A stretch of DNA of 17,294 bases from Dehalococcoidia bacterium. GTDB taxonomy: Bacteria > Chloroflexota > Dehalococcoidia > GIF9 > AB-539-J10. How positions within the stretch are numbered: position 1 is the stretch's first letter; the number at the start of each line of letters is the position of its first letter. Positions 1 to 6,770 of this stretch are shown here, piece after piece. The DNA lies in assembly GCA_030603485.1 (NCBI GenBank), contig JAUVXS010000015.1, positions 1-17,294 of the forward strand, written 5' to 3'. Under the pieces are notes generated by a model. That model was not told where the DNA came from. It saw only the letters and a list, made by a program, of their open reading frames with translations, and did not search any database. The translations under genes and the position numbers were made by a program.

Positions 1-1
1 G

Positions 2-763
2 GGCAGCGTTGCTAGAGCCAAATTGTTTGAATCCTTAGGCGCTGATTCTATTACTCTGGACTTTCATATAAATCGGGACTTTACTGTGCTCAAGGCTATA
101 AGGAACGCAGTGAATTGCGAACTCACTGTACTATTGAACAATCTCTGCCTATACCAGTGCCCCTACGAATATTACCACCATGATAGCCTGGGGCATGCCA
201 GTCAAAGGAATAACCCACTTCACGGCTATTATGTAGATTATTGTGTAATTCGTTGTACTCTAGACAGGCTCTATGATGTCTCTCAAACCATTAAGTGCCG
301 CTGGGTAAGACCCGAGGATGTTCATGTTTACGAAGAGATAGGTATCGATATGGTCAAAATTAGTGGCCGGTCAATGTCCACCGAGCGAATCTTGAATGCT
401 GCCAAAGCATATTCAGCACGTCATTATCAGGGGAACCTATATGATATTTTGAATGTCATTACTCCGAAAATTGACTTTAGCGATTCTGCTTTACCGGGCG
501 TACAAAACAATGTTATTGGGCCACCACCCAAACTCTATATCGATAACCAGGCTCTGGAAGGTTTTATGGATTTCTTCAAGAAGCAAAATTGCCTATCCGG
601 CTGTGTACATTGCGATTATTGCCAACGAATAGCCAGTGAGGTTGTACAATTCGATCGTGAAGAGGTAGATGAATACATGGCTATGCTCAATGCATCTTTG
701 GATAACTTATCCAGCAGCAGGATTTTCAAGGTTAAGGCAGGAGTAAGGAAACACCTGCATTAG
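2..763 (+). CDS. U32-family peptidase-like Fe-S protein, 5' end cut by window edge
   Basis: The reading frame is open from base 2 (GSVARAKLFESLGAD) to TAG at 761-763, so the gene begins outside the window; the TTG at 23 is only an internal codon. The visible ~253 residues have the pattern of the C-terminal half of a U32 peptidase/UbiU-UbiV-like TIM barrel: a TLDFHINRDF strand, then NNLCLYQCPYEYYHH, YVDYCVIRC, IDMVKISGRS and a late CLSGCVHCDYC cluster. In UbiU/UbiV and relatives four conserved cysteines bind a 4Fe-4S cluster; here there are more than enough cysteines, but which ones bind iron is inference. Members act in O2-independent hydroxylation or RNA/cofactor modification, while true protease activity is doubtful for many. 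The gene converges on the acyl-CoA-synthetase-like gene with a 48-nt gap. The substrate is unknown. Confidence 0.75.
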   Translation, partial: GSVARAKLFESLGADSITLDFHINRDFTVLKAIRNAVNCELTVLLNNLCLYQCPYEYYHHDSLGHASQRNNPLHGYYVDYCVIRCTLDRLYDVSQTIKCRWVRPEDVHVYEEIGIDMVKISGRSMSTERILNAAKAYSARHYQGNLYDILNVITPKIDFSDSALPGVQNNVIGPPPKLYIDNQALEGFMDFFKKQNCLSGCVHCDYCQRIASEVVQFDREEVDEYMAMLNASLDNLSSSRIFKVKAGVRKHLH

Positions 764-797
764 CAAGCAAAGCGTTCAAAATATCCTGGTCGGCCAT
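732..797 (-). pseudogene. Orphan gene start: strong RBS and ATG opening only 21 codons
   Basis: On the minus strand AAAAGGAGGACTAAA precedes ATG at 797-795, just after the TGA (812-814) of the acyl-CoA-synthetase-like gene. The frame reads MADQDILNALLANAGVSLLLP and stops at 732-734. The ribosome site is among the best in the window and the spacing (6 nt) is ideal, as expected for the next gene of an operon. However, the frame ends inside the antisense of the U32-like gene. It may be the stump of a gene lost by rearrangement, or a tiny real peptide. I do not recognise the peptide. Confidence 0.35.
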
Positions 798-811
798 TTT
801 AGTCCTCCTTT

Positions 812-2305
812 TCAGCTTTCCTTTGTCTCACTGAGTCGTTTCCGGTCTGTTTGGCCCGACCCGGTCTTAGGCATGCTGTCAACAAACTTGATTTGTTTGG
901 GCACTTTATAGTCAGATAAGCTCTGACGGCAAAAATCGCGTATTTCGTCCACCGTAGCGCTTTGTCCTTCCTTAAGCACTATAAAAGCTGTGGGTATTTG
1001 CCCTTTGTAATCATCAATGACACCAACACAGGCTGTTTCGGCTACCGCGGGATGCCTCAGGAGAACTTCTTCAACTGCGGCGGGGAGAATCTTAACTCCC
1101 CCCGAGGGCACTATGATAGATGATGTCTTTTCTATATACTCCAGATAGCCATCCTCATCCAACCTGACCAGATCACCGGTATGAAACCAACCATCTTTGA
1201 TAACCTGGGCCGTGAGTTCAGGCGACTTGTAATATTCTTTCATCATCCAGGGGGCTCTGGCAACAGCTTCCCCTACGCTGCCCCGGGGTACTTCCTTGCC
1301 GTTTTTATCCAGCACCCTGAGCTCAGACAGAGGCCTCCCTGCGGTACCCAGTTTGCGGTCATGAATAGCACCCAGAGTGACGATTATTAACTCCGTTAGT
1401 CCATATATTTCGCACGCAGTTAAGCCGAACTTATTCTCAAGCATCTCCATAAAATGGGCTGAGGATTTTGCCCCGGCAGAAAGCACCGCCCTTAACGAAC
1501 TAATGTCATAGCTCTTAATCGTCTCTTCGTCTATCATAGCCATGGCATTAAAGCTAGCCGGGACGCCTATAAGCATGGTTGCTTTTTCCCGCTCTATGGT
1601 ATCCAGGATACTCTTGGAACTGAAATGAGGTAGGATTGCTATGGTGGCTCCCCTCTTTATGGGCATGAGAACAACCAACCCAAATCCCAGAAGGTAGTTA
1701 AAAGGGAGCAGACCTAGAACAACATCGTCTCTCTCCAGCTCAAATCTTTCCACCACTACGGGCAGAATTGACATGAACGACGCGTGAGTATGCACTACGC
1801 CCTTGTTCTTTCCCAGTACGCCCAGGGTGTAAAAAAGGATAGCTTCATCCTCGCCTTTTATATCGACAGAGGGTGATGTAGGGGAGCTATTGGCCACCAT
1901 CTCTTTGTAAGGGTCTGTACCAACTTCAAGAACCTGGTTCAGCAACGGGATATTGGGCAGAACTGAAGACAGCATGGGAGAGAATCTTTCTTCGGTAATC
2001 AGGATTTTGGAATCGGATTCACGGAGTTGAGGCTCAAGTTCGGGCGGCTTGGCTCCGGCATCGAGGAGCGCAGCCACAGCTCCAGCTTTAAGCACTCCAA
2101 AGCAATTGATGACCCACTCAGGGGTACGAGACATTAGAATGGCTACATGGTCGCCCTTCTTTATTCCTAGACTTATGAGAGCGTTGGCTACCCTGTTAGA
2201 AGTTTCATCGAATTCGCGATAGCTAACTCTTCGAGAGCCAAGGACGATGGCTGTTTGATGTGGCACCTTACTGGCAGTTCTTTCTAGCAGTTGTTTGAGA
2301 TTCAT
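812..2305 (-). CDS. Acyl-CoA synthetase-like (AMP-binding) protein with altered catalytic motifs
   Basis: This is a 497-residue member of the class I adenylate-forming (ANL) family, full length for an acyl-CoA synthetase. Intact parts are the N-terminal GDHVAILMSRTPEW region (51-64), YGLTE (A5, 301-305), WFHTGDL (A7, 373-379) and the C-terminal PAAVEEVL stretch. Three motifs are abnormal. The phosphate loop, usually YTSGTTGxPKGV, reads YTLGVLGKNKGV (159-170). The hinge region, usually GRxKD, reads IEKTSS (391-396). The catalytic lysine of the SGK motif is Gln485 (SGQTDRK). Known family chemistry needs the lysine for adenylation, so this protein may bind but not activate acids, or may do only the thioester half-reaction; that is inference. 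The ATG start is preceded by GGGGAG with a short spacing, and by a good promoter at 2340-2369. Confidence 0.85.
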   Translation of the reverse strand: MNLKQLLERTASKVPHQTAIVLGSRRVSYREFDETSNRVANALISLGIKKGDHVAILMSRTPEWVINCFGVLKAGAVAALLDAGAKPPELEPQLRESDSKILITEERFSPMLSSVLPNIPLLNQVLEVGTDPYKEMVANSSPTSPSVDIKGEDEAILFYTLGVLGKNKGVVHTHASFMSILPVVVERFELERDDVVLGLLPFNYLLGFGLVVLMPIKRGATIAILPHFSSKSILDTIEREKATMLIGVPASFNAMAMIDEETIKSYDISSLRAVLSAGAKSSAHFMEMLENKFGLTACEIYGLTELIIVTLGAIHDRKLGTAGRPLSELRVLDKNGKEVPRGSVGEAVARAPWMMKEYYKSPELTAQVIKDGWFHTGDLVRLDEDGYLEYIEKTSSIIVPSGGVKILPAAVEEVLLRHPAVAETACVGVIDDYKGQIPTAFIVLKEGQSATVDEIRDFCRQSLSDYKVPKQIKFVDSMPKTGSGQTDRKRLSETKES

Positions 2306-2339
2306 TGTCTCCCCGCAGACTTGACAAGGTTAAAGTAGA

Positions 2340-2369
2340 ATTATGAGCTACTTTCTTATTTCTTGTCAA
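2340..2369 (-). promoter_or_regulatory. Predicted sigma-70 promoter of the acyl-CoA-synthetase-like gene
   Basis: Read on the minus strand, TTGACA (2369-2364) is followed after 18 nt by CATAAT (2345-2340), 5 of 6 to the -10 consensus. The expected start of transcription is near 2333, leaving a leader of about 28 nt that contains the GGGGAG ribosome site. It was read by eye from sequence only. Confidence 0.55.
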
Positions 2370-2423
2370 TATAGTGGGGGTGTGCAGTATGTTTCTAGTT
2401 GGAAAAAAGTGACGGGGTTTATC

Positions 2424-2465
2424 ACCCCTGATAAATCAGGCAACTACAAAGACCTGGAAAGGGAA
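2424..2465 (+). repeat. Fragment of the long intergenic repeat found at 15283 and 16122
   Basis: The words TGATAAAT..GGCAACTACAAAG and ACCTGG here match the core of the two long direct repeats (15409-15436 and 16208-16239: GGGCAACTACAAAG and GGACAACTACAAAG). A weaker relative, ATAAATTGGGCAACTGC, lies at 6660-6675. The rest of the 2306-2632 gap shows no supported gene; the 63-codon frame at 2343-2534 is crossed by the minus-strand promoter and by this repeat. Confidence 0.5.
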
Positions 2466-2632
2466 AGGGTTTCATACGAAACTAAGGAAGTCTATAGATT
2501 AGAAGACTGTTGCTTCACCTTCGGCGCGCAATGATAGTAAAAATGGCTCTTTGGTTTCAGCCTTGGGATTGTCACTCAGGCTCCCGATGACCAGAGTCAG
2601 GCCTCAACCTACCGGGCCAACTCTTCGAGCTA

Positions 2633-2661
2633 TTGACACCATGCAGTAGCTATGCTACGCT
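2633..2661 (+). promoter_or_regulatory. Predicted promoter with overlapping inverted repeat, upstream of 2772
   Basis: TTGACA (2633-2638), a 17-nt spacer, then TACGCT (2656-2661), which keeps the three most conserved -10 positions. The inverted repeat GTAGC-TAT-GCTAC (2646-2658) covers the spacer and enters the -10 box, a position typical for an operator. The predicted transcript start is near 2668, about 100 nt before the gene. Confidence 0.4.
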
Positions 2662-2696
2662 AAAATAAATTGAGACTCGCTTGATAGTAGATTGTG

Positions 2697-2732
2697 TAAT
2701 TGTCGCCCTGGGCGCCCTCAAAATGACAGAAA
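2697..2732 (+). repeat. Degenerate copy of the TGTCATT...-type dispersed repeat
   Basis: ATTGTCGCCCTGGGCG..CTCAAAATGACAG resembles, on the opposite strand, TGTCATTTTGAGGGCGCC, i.e. the end sequence of the small repeat family seen at 12024-12097 and elsewhere. It lies in the leader of the two-helix membrane protein gene. Confidence 0.4.
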
Positions 2733-2771
2733 GGATTATTAAACAAACTCGATGGGAAAAGGAGGTGAAAA

Positions 2772-3125
2772 ATGGGCACAACTGAGCCCTTACCAGTTAA
2801 CATAGTTGACCTTGATCTAGCTACTATGGTGCTAATCTTAGGGATCTTTTTCGTCATCGTGGGCTTAATAATAACTGGTGTGGTCTATCGAGAGACGCGT
2901 GAGTGGAGAAAAATGGTATTGCCCATGTTTGATAGGGACTCCAATGAGATAGCGCCGGAATCTCCTGAGGAACCAGGTAGGTTAACGTCCCGAAGGGCGG
3001 CCTTTGGCAAGGAGATATTTGGCCGAGTCTTTACTCATATGGATGTCGCTGGCTTGCTAGGCGGCGCCGCTACCGTCATTCTGGGCATACTTGTAGTCTT
3101 GATAGGACTTACTCTCAACGGCTAG
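2772..3125 (+). CDS. Two-helix membrane protein of unknown function
   Basis: This is a 117-residue protein with two clear hydrophobic segments, about residues 19-39 (MVLILGIFFVIVGLIITGVV) and 93-115 (LLGGAATVILGILVVLIGL). Between them is a polar loop of about 50 residues rich in charge (YRETREWRKM, DRDSNEIAPESPEEPG). Both ends are therefore probably on the same side of the membrane. The start is secure: AAAAGGAGGTGA lies 6 nt (counted from GGAGG) before the ATG. The last 69 nt overlap the 3' end of the convergent membrane-protein gene, so both proteins read the same DNA on opposite strands. The first helix ends in VVYRET, and the surface protein encoded at 4329-6437 also ends its anchor with VAYRET; this may be chance. 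I do not recognise the family. Confidence 0.75.
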   Translation: MGTTEPLPVNIVDLDLATMVLILGIFFVIVGLIITGVVYRETREWRKMVLPMFDRDSNEIAPESPEEPGRLTSRRAAFGKEIFGRVFTHMDVAGLLGGAATVILGILVVLIGLTLNG

Positions 3126-3914
3126 CCCTTTCCTCAGTCTCACTCTGACGCCGTTGACAGGCCACCACGACAAAAAGCCATAAATTATGGTGCTGATGAA
3201 GCGGCCTATCAGCCTGAGGATGAAGAGCCCAAACTGTATAAGCCAGCGTATTGGTGGGTTATAGAGGAGCCAGGCTGCCAACCAAGCGATTAACCGTGTA
3301 ACGAAAAGGCCGGCAGCTATTAAGCTCCGCAATGGTGGGTTGTACACAAACCAGGCTACTGCGGCTGAAATCCCCCTGAGGTAAAACACGACGGCTGCTA
3401 CCAGCCAGCGTAGAGGAGGGTGGTAGAAAAACCAGACTATCCCCATAGGAATCCCCACCAGTATTTTCCAGAACAAGGCAGCGGTACGAATCCAAATGTC
3501 CCAGAAGAGATTCCTCCCGACAGGCCAGGTGTAGCGCCATAACCTCACCAGCCATACTGCTATGGCCAGTAAAAGCAGGAAGAGGAAGAGCGCTCCAAGG
3601 ATTAGGACTGTGAGCGGTAACTCTATGTTTAATAGTGGTAGTGTGGTAGTTGGAACATCAAGAAGATAACCCAGGCCATAGCCTACGGCCGTCAGCACAA
3701 TGGCAAGAAAGATGATGTTTCTGAGTTGCGCTGCCCATCTCCCCATCCGCACCAGCCAGGGATAGATAATGCGCCACGTGAAAAGAATAGCTAACGGTAC
3801 CAGCACCAAAGATAAAATAGCTAGAGGGATCATCCCGGCAGCCAGGAAAAAGGATATTGTTGCGCCGAAGTAAATGATGACCGCGGTTAGCAGGAGGAGC
3901 GCTAAACAGCTCAT
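3057..3914 (-). CDS. Polytopic membrane protein with a 27-residue YNPP repeat
   Basis: This is a 285-residue, very hydrophobic protein. Residues 1-125 hold about four predicted helices with little soluble sequence. From 164 on there is an exact-period repeat: YHPPLRWL (164-171), YNPPLRSL (191-198), YNPPIRWL (218-225), then a decayed YGFL at 245, each 27 residues apart. In each unit a Y-x-PP-x-R corner is followed by a helix of about 18 residues ending W(F/L). The tail after 255 is basic and polar. The ATG start has AAGGAG 11 nt upstream, in a leader almost identical to that of the 55-residue gene before it. It probably forms one transcription unit with that gene and the surface protein. It is convergent with and overlaps the two-helix gene. 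The family is not recognised; a scaffold or channel role would be a guess. Confidence 0.75.
   Translation of the reverse strand: MSCLALLLLTAVIIYFGATISFFLAAGMIPLAILSLVLVPLAILFTWRIIYPWLVRMGRWAAQLRNIIFLAIVLTAVGYGLGYLLDVPTTTLPLLNIELPLTVLILGALFLFLLLLAIAVWLVRLWRYTWPVGRNLFWDIWIRTAALFWKILVGIPMGIVWFFYHPPLRWLVAAVVFYLRGISAAVAWFVYNPPLRSLIAAGLFVTRLIAWLAAWLLYNPPIRWLIQFGLFILRLIGRFISTIIYGFLSWWPVNGVRVRLRKGLAVESKSYQDYKYAQNDGSGAA
3183..3425 (-). repeat. Three in-frame 81-nt coding repeats (27-residue units)
   Basis: The units code for Y(H/N)PP(L/I)R..L plus a transmembrane helix and lie within residues 164-244 of the membrane protein. The period is constant at 81 nt. The DNA words for YNPP(L/I)R, such as GGTGGGTTRTA on the plus strand at 3253 and 3332, are nearly the same, which suggests fairly recent tandem duplication. 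Confidence 0.7.
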
Positions 3915-3960
3915 ATCGTCCCACTCTCCTTAGTGCACCGGGCAAATTTCGCCTTGCTTT
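3904..3960 (-). repeat. Duplicated leader, copy 1 (partner at 4150-4206)
   Basis: Minus strand: GCAAGGCGAAATTTGCCCGG..GC..CTAAGGAG, ending in GATATG and the first codons up to TGTTTA. The partner before the 55-residue gene reads GCAAGGCGAGTTTTCCCCGG..GCCTAAGGAG, GATATG, then TGTTTA. Apart from a few substitutions and small gaps the two translation-initiation regions match over about 55 nt. Confidence 0.65.
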
Positions 3961-3995
3961 TTTTCATTGCGCCCCACATATACTTAAATATAGAC

Positions 3996-4163
3996 TCATC
4001 CGAACATGAACATAAAGAAAGCCGTAAAATAAGCTATCAAACCACCCATGTATATACCCATAGCTGCGGCCAGAGCTCCGAAGAGAGCCATCATAGTACT
4101 CATGTATACGCCCATGGCTAAGAAGAACCCTGCGATTGGGAAGAGCAATAAACAGCCAATCAT
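3996..4163 (-). CDS. 55-residue hydrophobic membrane peptide
   Basis: ATG at 4163-4161 opens a 55-codon frame ending TGA at 3998-3996. The protein reads MIGCLLLFPIAGFFLAMG, then two similar blocks, MGVYMSTMMALFGAL (17-31) and MGIYMGGLIAYFTAF (35-49), and ends MFMFG. It is almost wholly hydrophobic, methionine- and glycine-rich, with no charged residue, and should form two membrane helices. The start is supported by AAGGAG upstream in a leader duplicated before the next gene (3914), and by its place between two minus-strand genes (gaps 165 and 81 nt). The MG(V/I)YM repeats suggest internal duplication. The family is not recognised. A small holin-like, toxin-like or accessory subunit are all possible, without evidence for any. 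Confidence 0.6.
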   Translation of the reverse strand: MIGCLLLFPIAGFFLAMGVYMSTMMALFGALAAAMGIYMGGLIAYFTAFFMFMFG

Positions 4164-4206
4164 ATCACCCCACACTCCTTAGGCACCGGGGAAAACTCGC
4201 CTTGCT
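4150..4206 (-). repeat. Duplicated leader, copy 2 (partner at 3904-3960)
   Basis: This is the translation-initiation region of the 55-residue gene. It shares GCAAGGCGA, CCCCGGTGC, TAAGGAG and GATATG in the same order and spacing with the leader of the gene at 3914. It points to duplication of a gene start, or to a shared post-transcriptional control site. Confidence 0.6.
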
Positions 4207-4281
4207 CCTCTCGAAGAATTCCATACGGGATTATGCGGTTACGCACAATTAATCTTCCCCCCACCTTAATAACACCCCCCG

Positions 4282-4299
4282 CTGCAATTATTATTGCAG
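4282..4299 (-). terminator. Perfect small hairpin after the surface-protein gene
   Basis: CTGCAAT-TATT-ATTGCAG is a perfect 7-bp stem with a 4-nt loop, about 30 nt past the stop of the surface protein and before the 55-residue gene. No U-run follows on the minus strand, so it may be a processing or stability element rather than a terminator. Confidence 0.35.
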
Positions 4300-4328
4300 G
4301 ACCGGGAGAAAATTTTCACAGATTGAGC

Positions 4329-6437
4329 TTATTCTGTTACCTTGAATTTTGTTTCTCGATAGGCCACGACCATGAGACCAACCAGCACTACCACCCCCAC
4401 TACTACCCATACCCAGGTTGGAATCGGGGACACCGTGAACTGGCTGGTATCCGACCACTCGCTTTCGTTGCCATAATCATCTACTATCTTAACCCGCCAG
4501 TAGTAAGTCCCCTTGGGTAGAGTTTCCGTCACAGTTGGTGTGTCAGTTAATGTGTAGCTGCTTTCCGTAATATCTGACTTAGACCAGATGTTTCCAGAAC
4601 CAGCAGCTGTGTTTATCTCCAGCGTGTAAGTATAACTGGTACCACCTGTTACCCCCTGCCAGTTAAAAGTCACCTCCCCCGACCTTAATTTGCTCTCGTT
4701 CTTGGGAGAGATAGGCAGTGGAGTTGTTGATAGAATTTTCTTCTCTACCGTGAAGTCGACCGAGTCAGTAGCTCCACCCTCGTCAGTCACTACCAGCGTC
4801 CGTTCGCCCTCAGGGCTTCCTTTTGGCACTCGGAAACTAATGACAACATTGCCATTGGTCTGGGTCTGCATATTCCCTTGTACGGCAACCCCACCAACAG
4901 TCACCGTTAATTGATTATTACTGGAAAAACCGCTGCCGGTGAGGGTAACTAAGTCGCCGGGGGCTCCCTCAACCGGGCTGAGTTCTTCTATTTTGGCTTT
5001 AATGTCGAGGGTAGTCGTCACAGCAGGCTTGGTTATATCACCGGAGGCCGAGACAGTATGGCTGCTATAGGTGCTGACCGGCAGGACAAAAGAAGATTCC
5101 CAAATACCATCTATATCAACGGTGATATCCGCGGCCACAACCTGCCCATCAAAGGTAACCTTGATGCCCGTTTCCCCGAGTGCAAAACCACCTCCGGCAA
5201 CGGTAATCGTATCACCGACATAAGCCAAACCCGGCTCAACCGATACTCCAGCGCCCACGATGAAGTCAATGTCATCTACATCACGAGCCCTGGTTGACTC
5301 TCCTGAGGCATCAACGGTATAGGTGCCGCGCTGGAGAGGAGGAACAACGATGGTAGCCTCCCAGGAGCCATTCTCATCAGCAACAAGAGGGTTGTTGGTC
5401 GGCACCACTTCCCCATCGAAAGTAACCTCAATGTCCTCTTCTTCGCTGGCGAAGCCCGTGCCGCTTATCTCAATCGTCTGACCCACCGTTCCCGACTCAG
5501 GATTGGTAGTGATTTCGGGGGTAACCGTAAATTGTTTGCTCACCCAAACTACCCATACCGTACCTTCCTTAGCTTCGATGTTGATGGTATAGCCACCAGC
5601 AGGTGTGGCTGGTATGGTAAGAGATACCTCCCAGCTACCATCGCTATTAGCTGTACCCGTCTTTTCCGTGTCCAGGAAGCTAACCCGGATATTCTGCGAG
5701 GCGGAAAAACCGTAGCAGTTGACGGTTACCTCCGTGCCCACCGGTCCCTCGTCGGGGTCAATCTTTACGGAAACGAAGACTTCGAAATCAGCCTTTGCCC
5801 TTTCGGCATAAGTGCTGTCAACCAAATAAACCGTATGAAGGCCCTTTCTACCCTCGGGCAAATAAAATGCGACGGTGTGGCTTCCAGCCCCGGTTGCCGT
5901 GAATGTCCCTTTAACATTCGCTGCCGTGCGAGAATCCCAGCAGACATGATAGGTGCCGGCCGCTGCAACAGTCGCCGTTGCTTCGATCACCACGTTGCAG
6001 ACCTCTACGTCGACCAGCTCGCCGCAGACCCCACAAGCAGGGTCAAGGGTAATGGAATACTCTGTTACAGATTCCGTTGTGAAAGAGTAGTATGCGCCAC
6101 CATTGTCATCAGTGGAAGTTCCGGAGACATCGGTAGATTCAACTTCAAAGTCGTAGGTTGTGCCCGAGGTTAAGCCTGTGAGGTATATGAAATGGGTGGT
6201 GACATCGCTACTATCAGATTTCACCTGACTTGGTGGAGTGGTGGTGCCATAGCGCACCACACTATCACTGGTAGTATTGGTAGTCCAGTAGATGGCGGCG
6301 GTAGTGGAAGTGTAGTCCAGCACAACGACATCTGCTATCTCTGGCCCAGCGGCCAGAGCCAATTGGGGCAATATAAGCATCAACAATAGAAGCCCCGCTA
6401 TGATGGTAGCCTGTATTCGCTTTATGCTCACTCTCAA
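4329..6437 (-). CDS. Secreted, membrane-anchored surface protein with Fn3 and IPT/Ig-like modules
   Basis: This is a 702-residue protein. Residues 1-29 form a signal peptide (KR, then a leucine-rich core, ALA cut site). Then come a fibronectin-III-like module (32-122, with YWTT, LTGLTSGTTYDFEV and FTT), a module with four cysteines (C135, C138, C147, C166; 123-220), four IPT/TIG-like modules starting near 222, 307, 397 and 481 (each P..G.VG..V...G.GF followed by VTFDG-type strands), a second Fn3-like module (572-669, GTYYWRVKIVDDYGN and SEWSD), and one C-terminal helix (673-693) with a basic tail. It should stand on the outer face of the cell, anchored by the last helix; IPT and Fn3 modules usually serve adhesion or glycan binding. 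The start is uncertain: TTG at 6437 or GTG at 6431, neither with a clear ribosome site. The order suggests co-transcription with the two membrane proteins that follow. Confidence 0.8.
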   Translation of the reverse strand: MRVSIKRIQATIIAGLLLLMLILPQLALAAGPEIADVVVLDYTSTTAAIYWTTNTTSDSVVRYGTTTPPSQVKSDSSDVTTHFIYLTGLTSGTTYDFEVESTDVSGTSTDDNGGAYYSFTTESVTEYSITLDPACGVCGELVDVEVCNVVIEATATVAAAGTYHVCWDSRTAANVKGTFTATGAGSHTVAFYLPEGRKGLHTVYLVDSTYAERAKADFEVFVSVKIDPDEGPVGTEVTVNCYGFSASQNIRVSFLDTEKTGTANSDGSWEVSLTIPATPAGGYTINIEAKEGTVWVVWVSKQFTVTPEITTNPESGTVGQTIEISGTGFASEEEDIEVTFDGEVVPTNNPLVADENGSWEATIVVPPLQRGTYTVDASGESTRARDVDDIDFIVGAGVSVEPGLAYVGDTITVAGGGFALGETGIKVTFDGQVVAADITVDIDGIWESSFVLPVSTYSSHTVSASGDITKPAVTTTLDIKAKIEELSPVEGAPGDLVTLTGSGFSSNNQLTVTVGGVAVQGNMQTQTNGNVVISFRVPKGSPEGERTLVVTDEGGATDSVDFTVEKKILSTTPLPISPKNESKLRSGEVTFNWQGVTGGTSYTYTLEINTAAGSGNIWSKSDITESSYTLTDTPTVTETLPKGTYYWRVKIVDDYGNESEWSDTSQFTVSPIPTWVWVVVGVVVLVGLMVVAYRETKFKVTE

Positions 6438-6498
6438 CTTTCGTAACAGGTAGTTTTCCCAAAAAGGTATATTTGGACGAACCTATAGAATATGGCGA

Positions 6499-6526
6499 AC
6501 TATACGGCTATTTCAGGAAAAGTAAA
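6499..6526 (-). promoter_or_regulatory. Possible promoter of the surface-protein gene
   Basis: On the minus strand TTTACT (6526-6521), 16 nt, then TATAGT (6504-6499). The -10 is 5 of 6 to consensus and the -35 is 4 of 6. Transcription would start near 6492, about 55 nt before the TTG. Confidence 0.35.
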
Positions 6527-6712
6527 CTGTTATCCCCCTCTCTTCTATTTGAAGGAGGCTGCTTAATTTTGATTTCCGTTCAATTTTTAGCATTTCTGTA
6601 ATTGCCTGATTTATCGGGCTTAGTTACCTAATAAAATCTTCCCCAACCAAGGGGCAAAATAAATTGGGCAACTGCATTTTTGAACAACCTCGTTTGAAAC
6701 ATAATATCCTTA

Positions 6713-6732
6713 CCTTGACAAGTTTGTCAAGG
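6713..6732. promoter_or_regulatory. 20-bp near-perfect palindrome, operator-like
   Basis: CCTTGACAA-GT-TTGTCAAGG has two 9-nt arms around a 2-nt centre. It contains TTGACA on both strands, but no good -10 lies at the right distance on either side. It lies in the long gene-free stretch 6440-7387. It could be a dimeric repressor site; no target is evident. Confidence 0.35.
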
Positions 6733-6770
6733 CATTGTCCTTGTTTATATGATTAGTGACACTTCTTTTT

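Noticed and set aside
2343..2534. 63-codon plus-strand frame
   Set aside because: It has no ribosome site, its ATG lies in the minus-strand promoter of the synthetase-like gene, and it reads through an intergenic repeat fragment.
3933..4121. 62-codon plus-strand frame rich in His/Ser
   Set aside because: It is antisense to the 55-residue membrane peptide, which has the better start context; no ribosome site was seen.
5532..6173. 213-codon plus-strand frame
   Set aside because: It is antisense to the surface-protein gene, whose modules and signal peptide are clear. The composition is that of a mirror frame.
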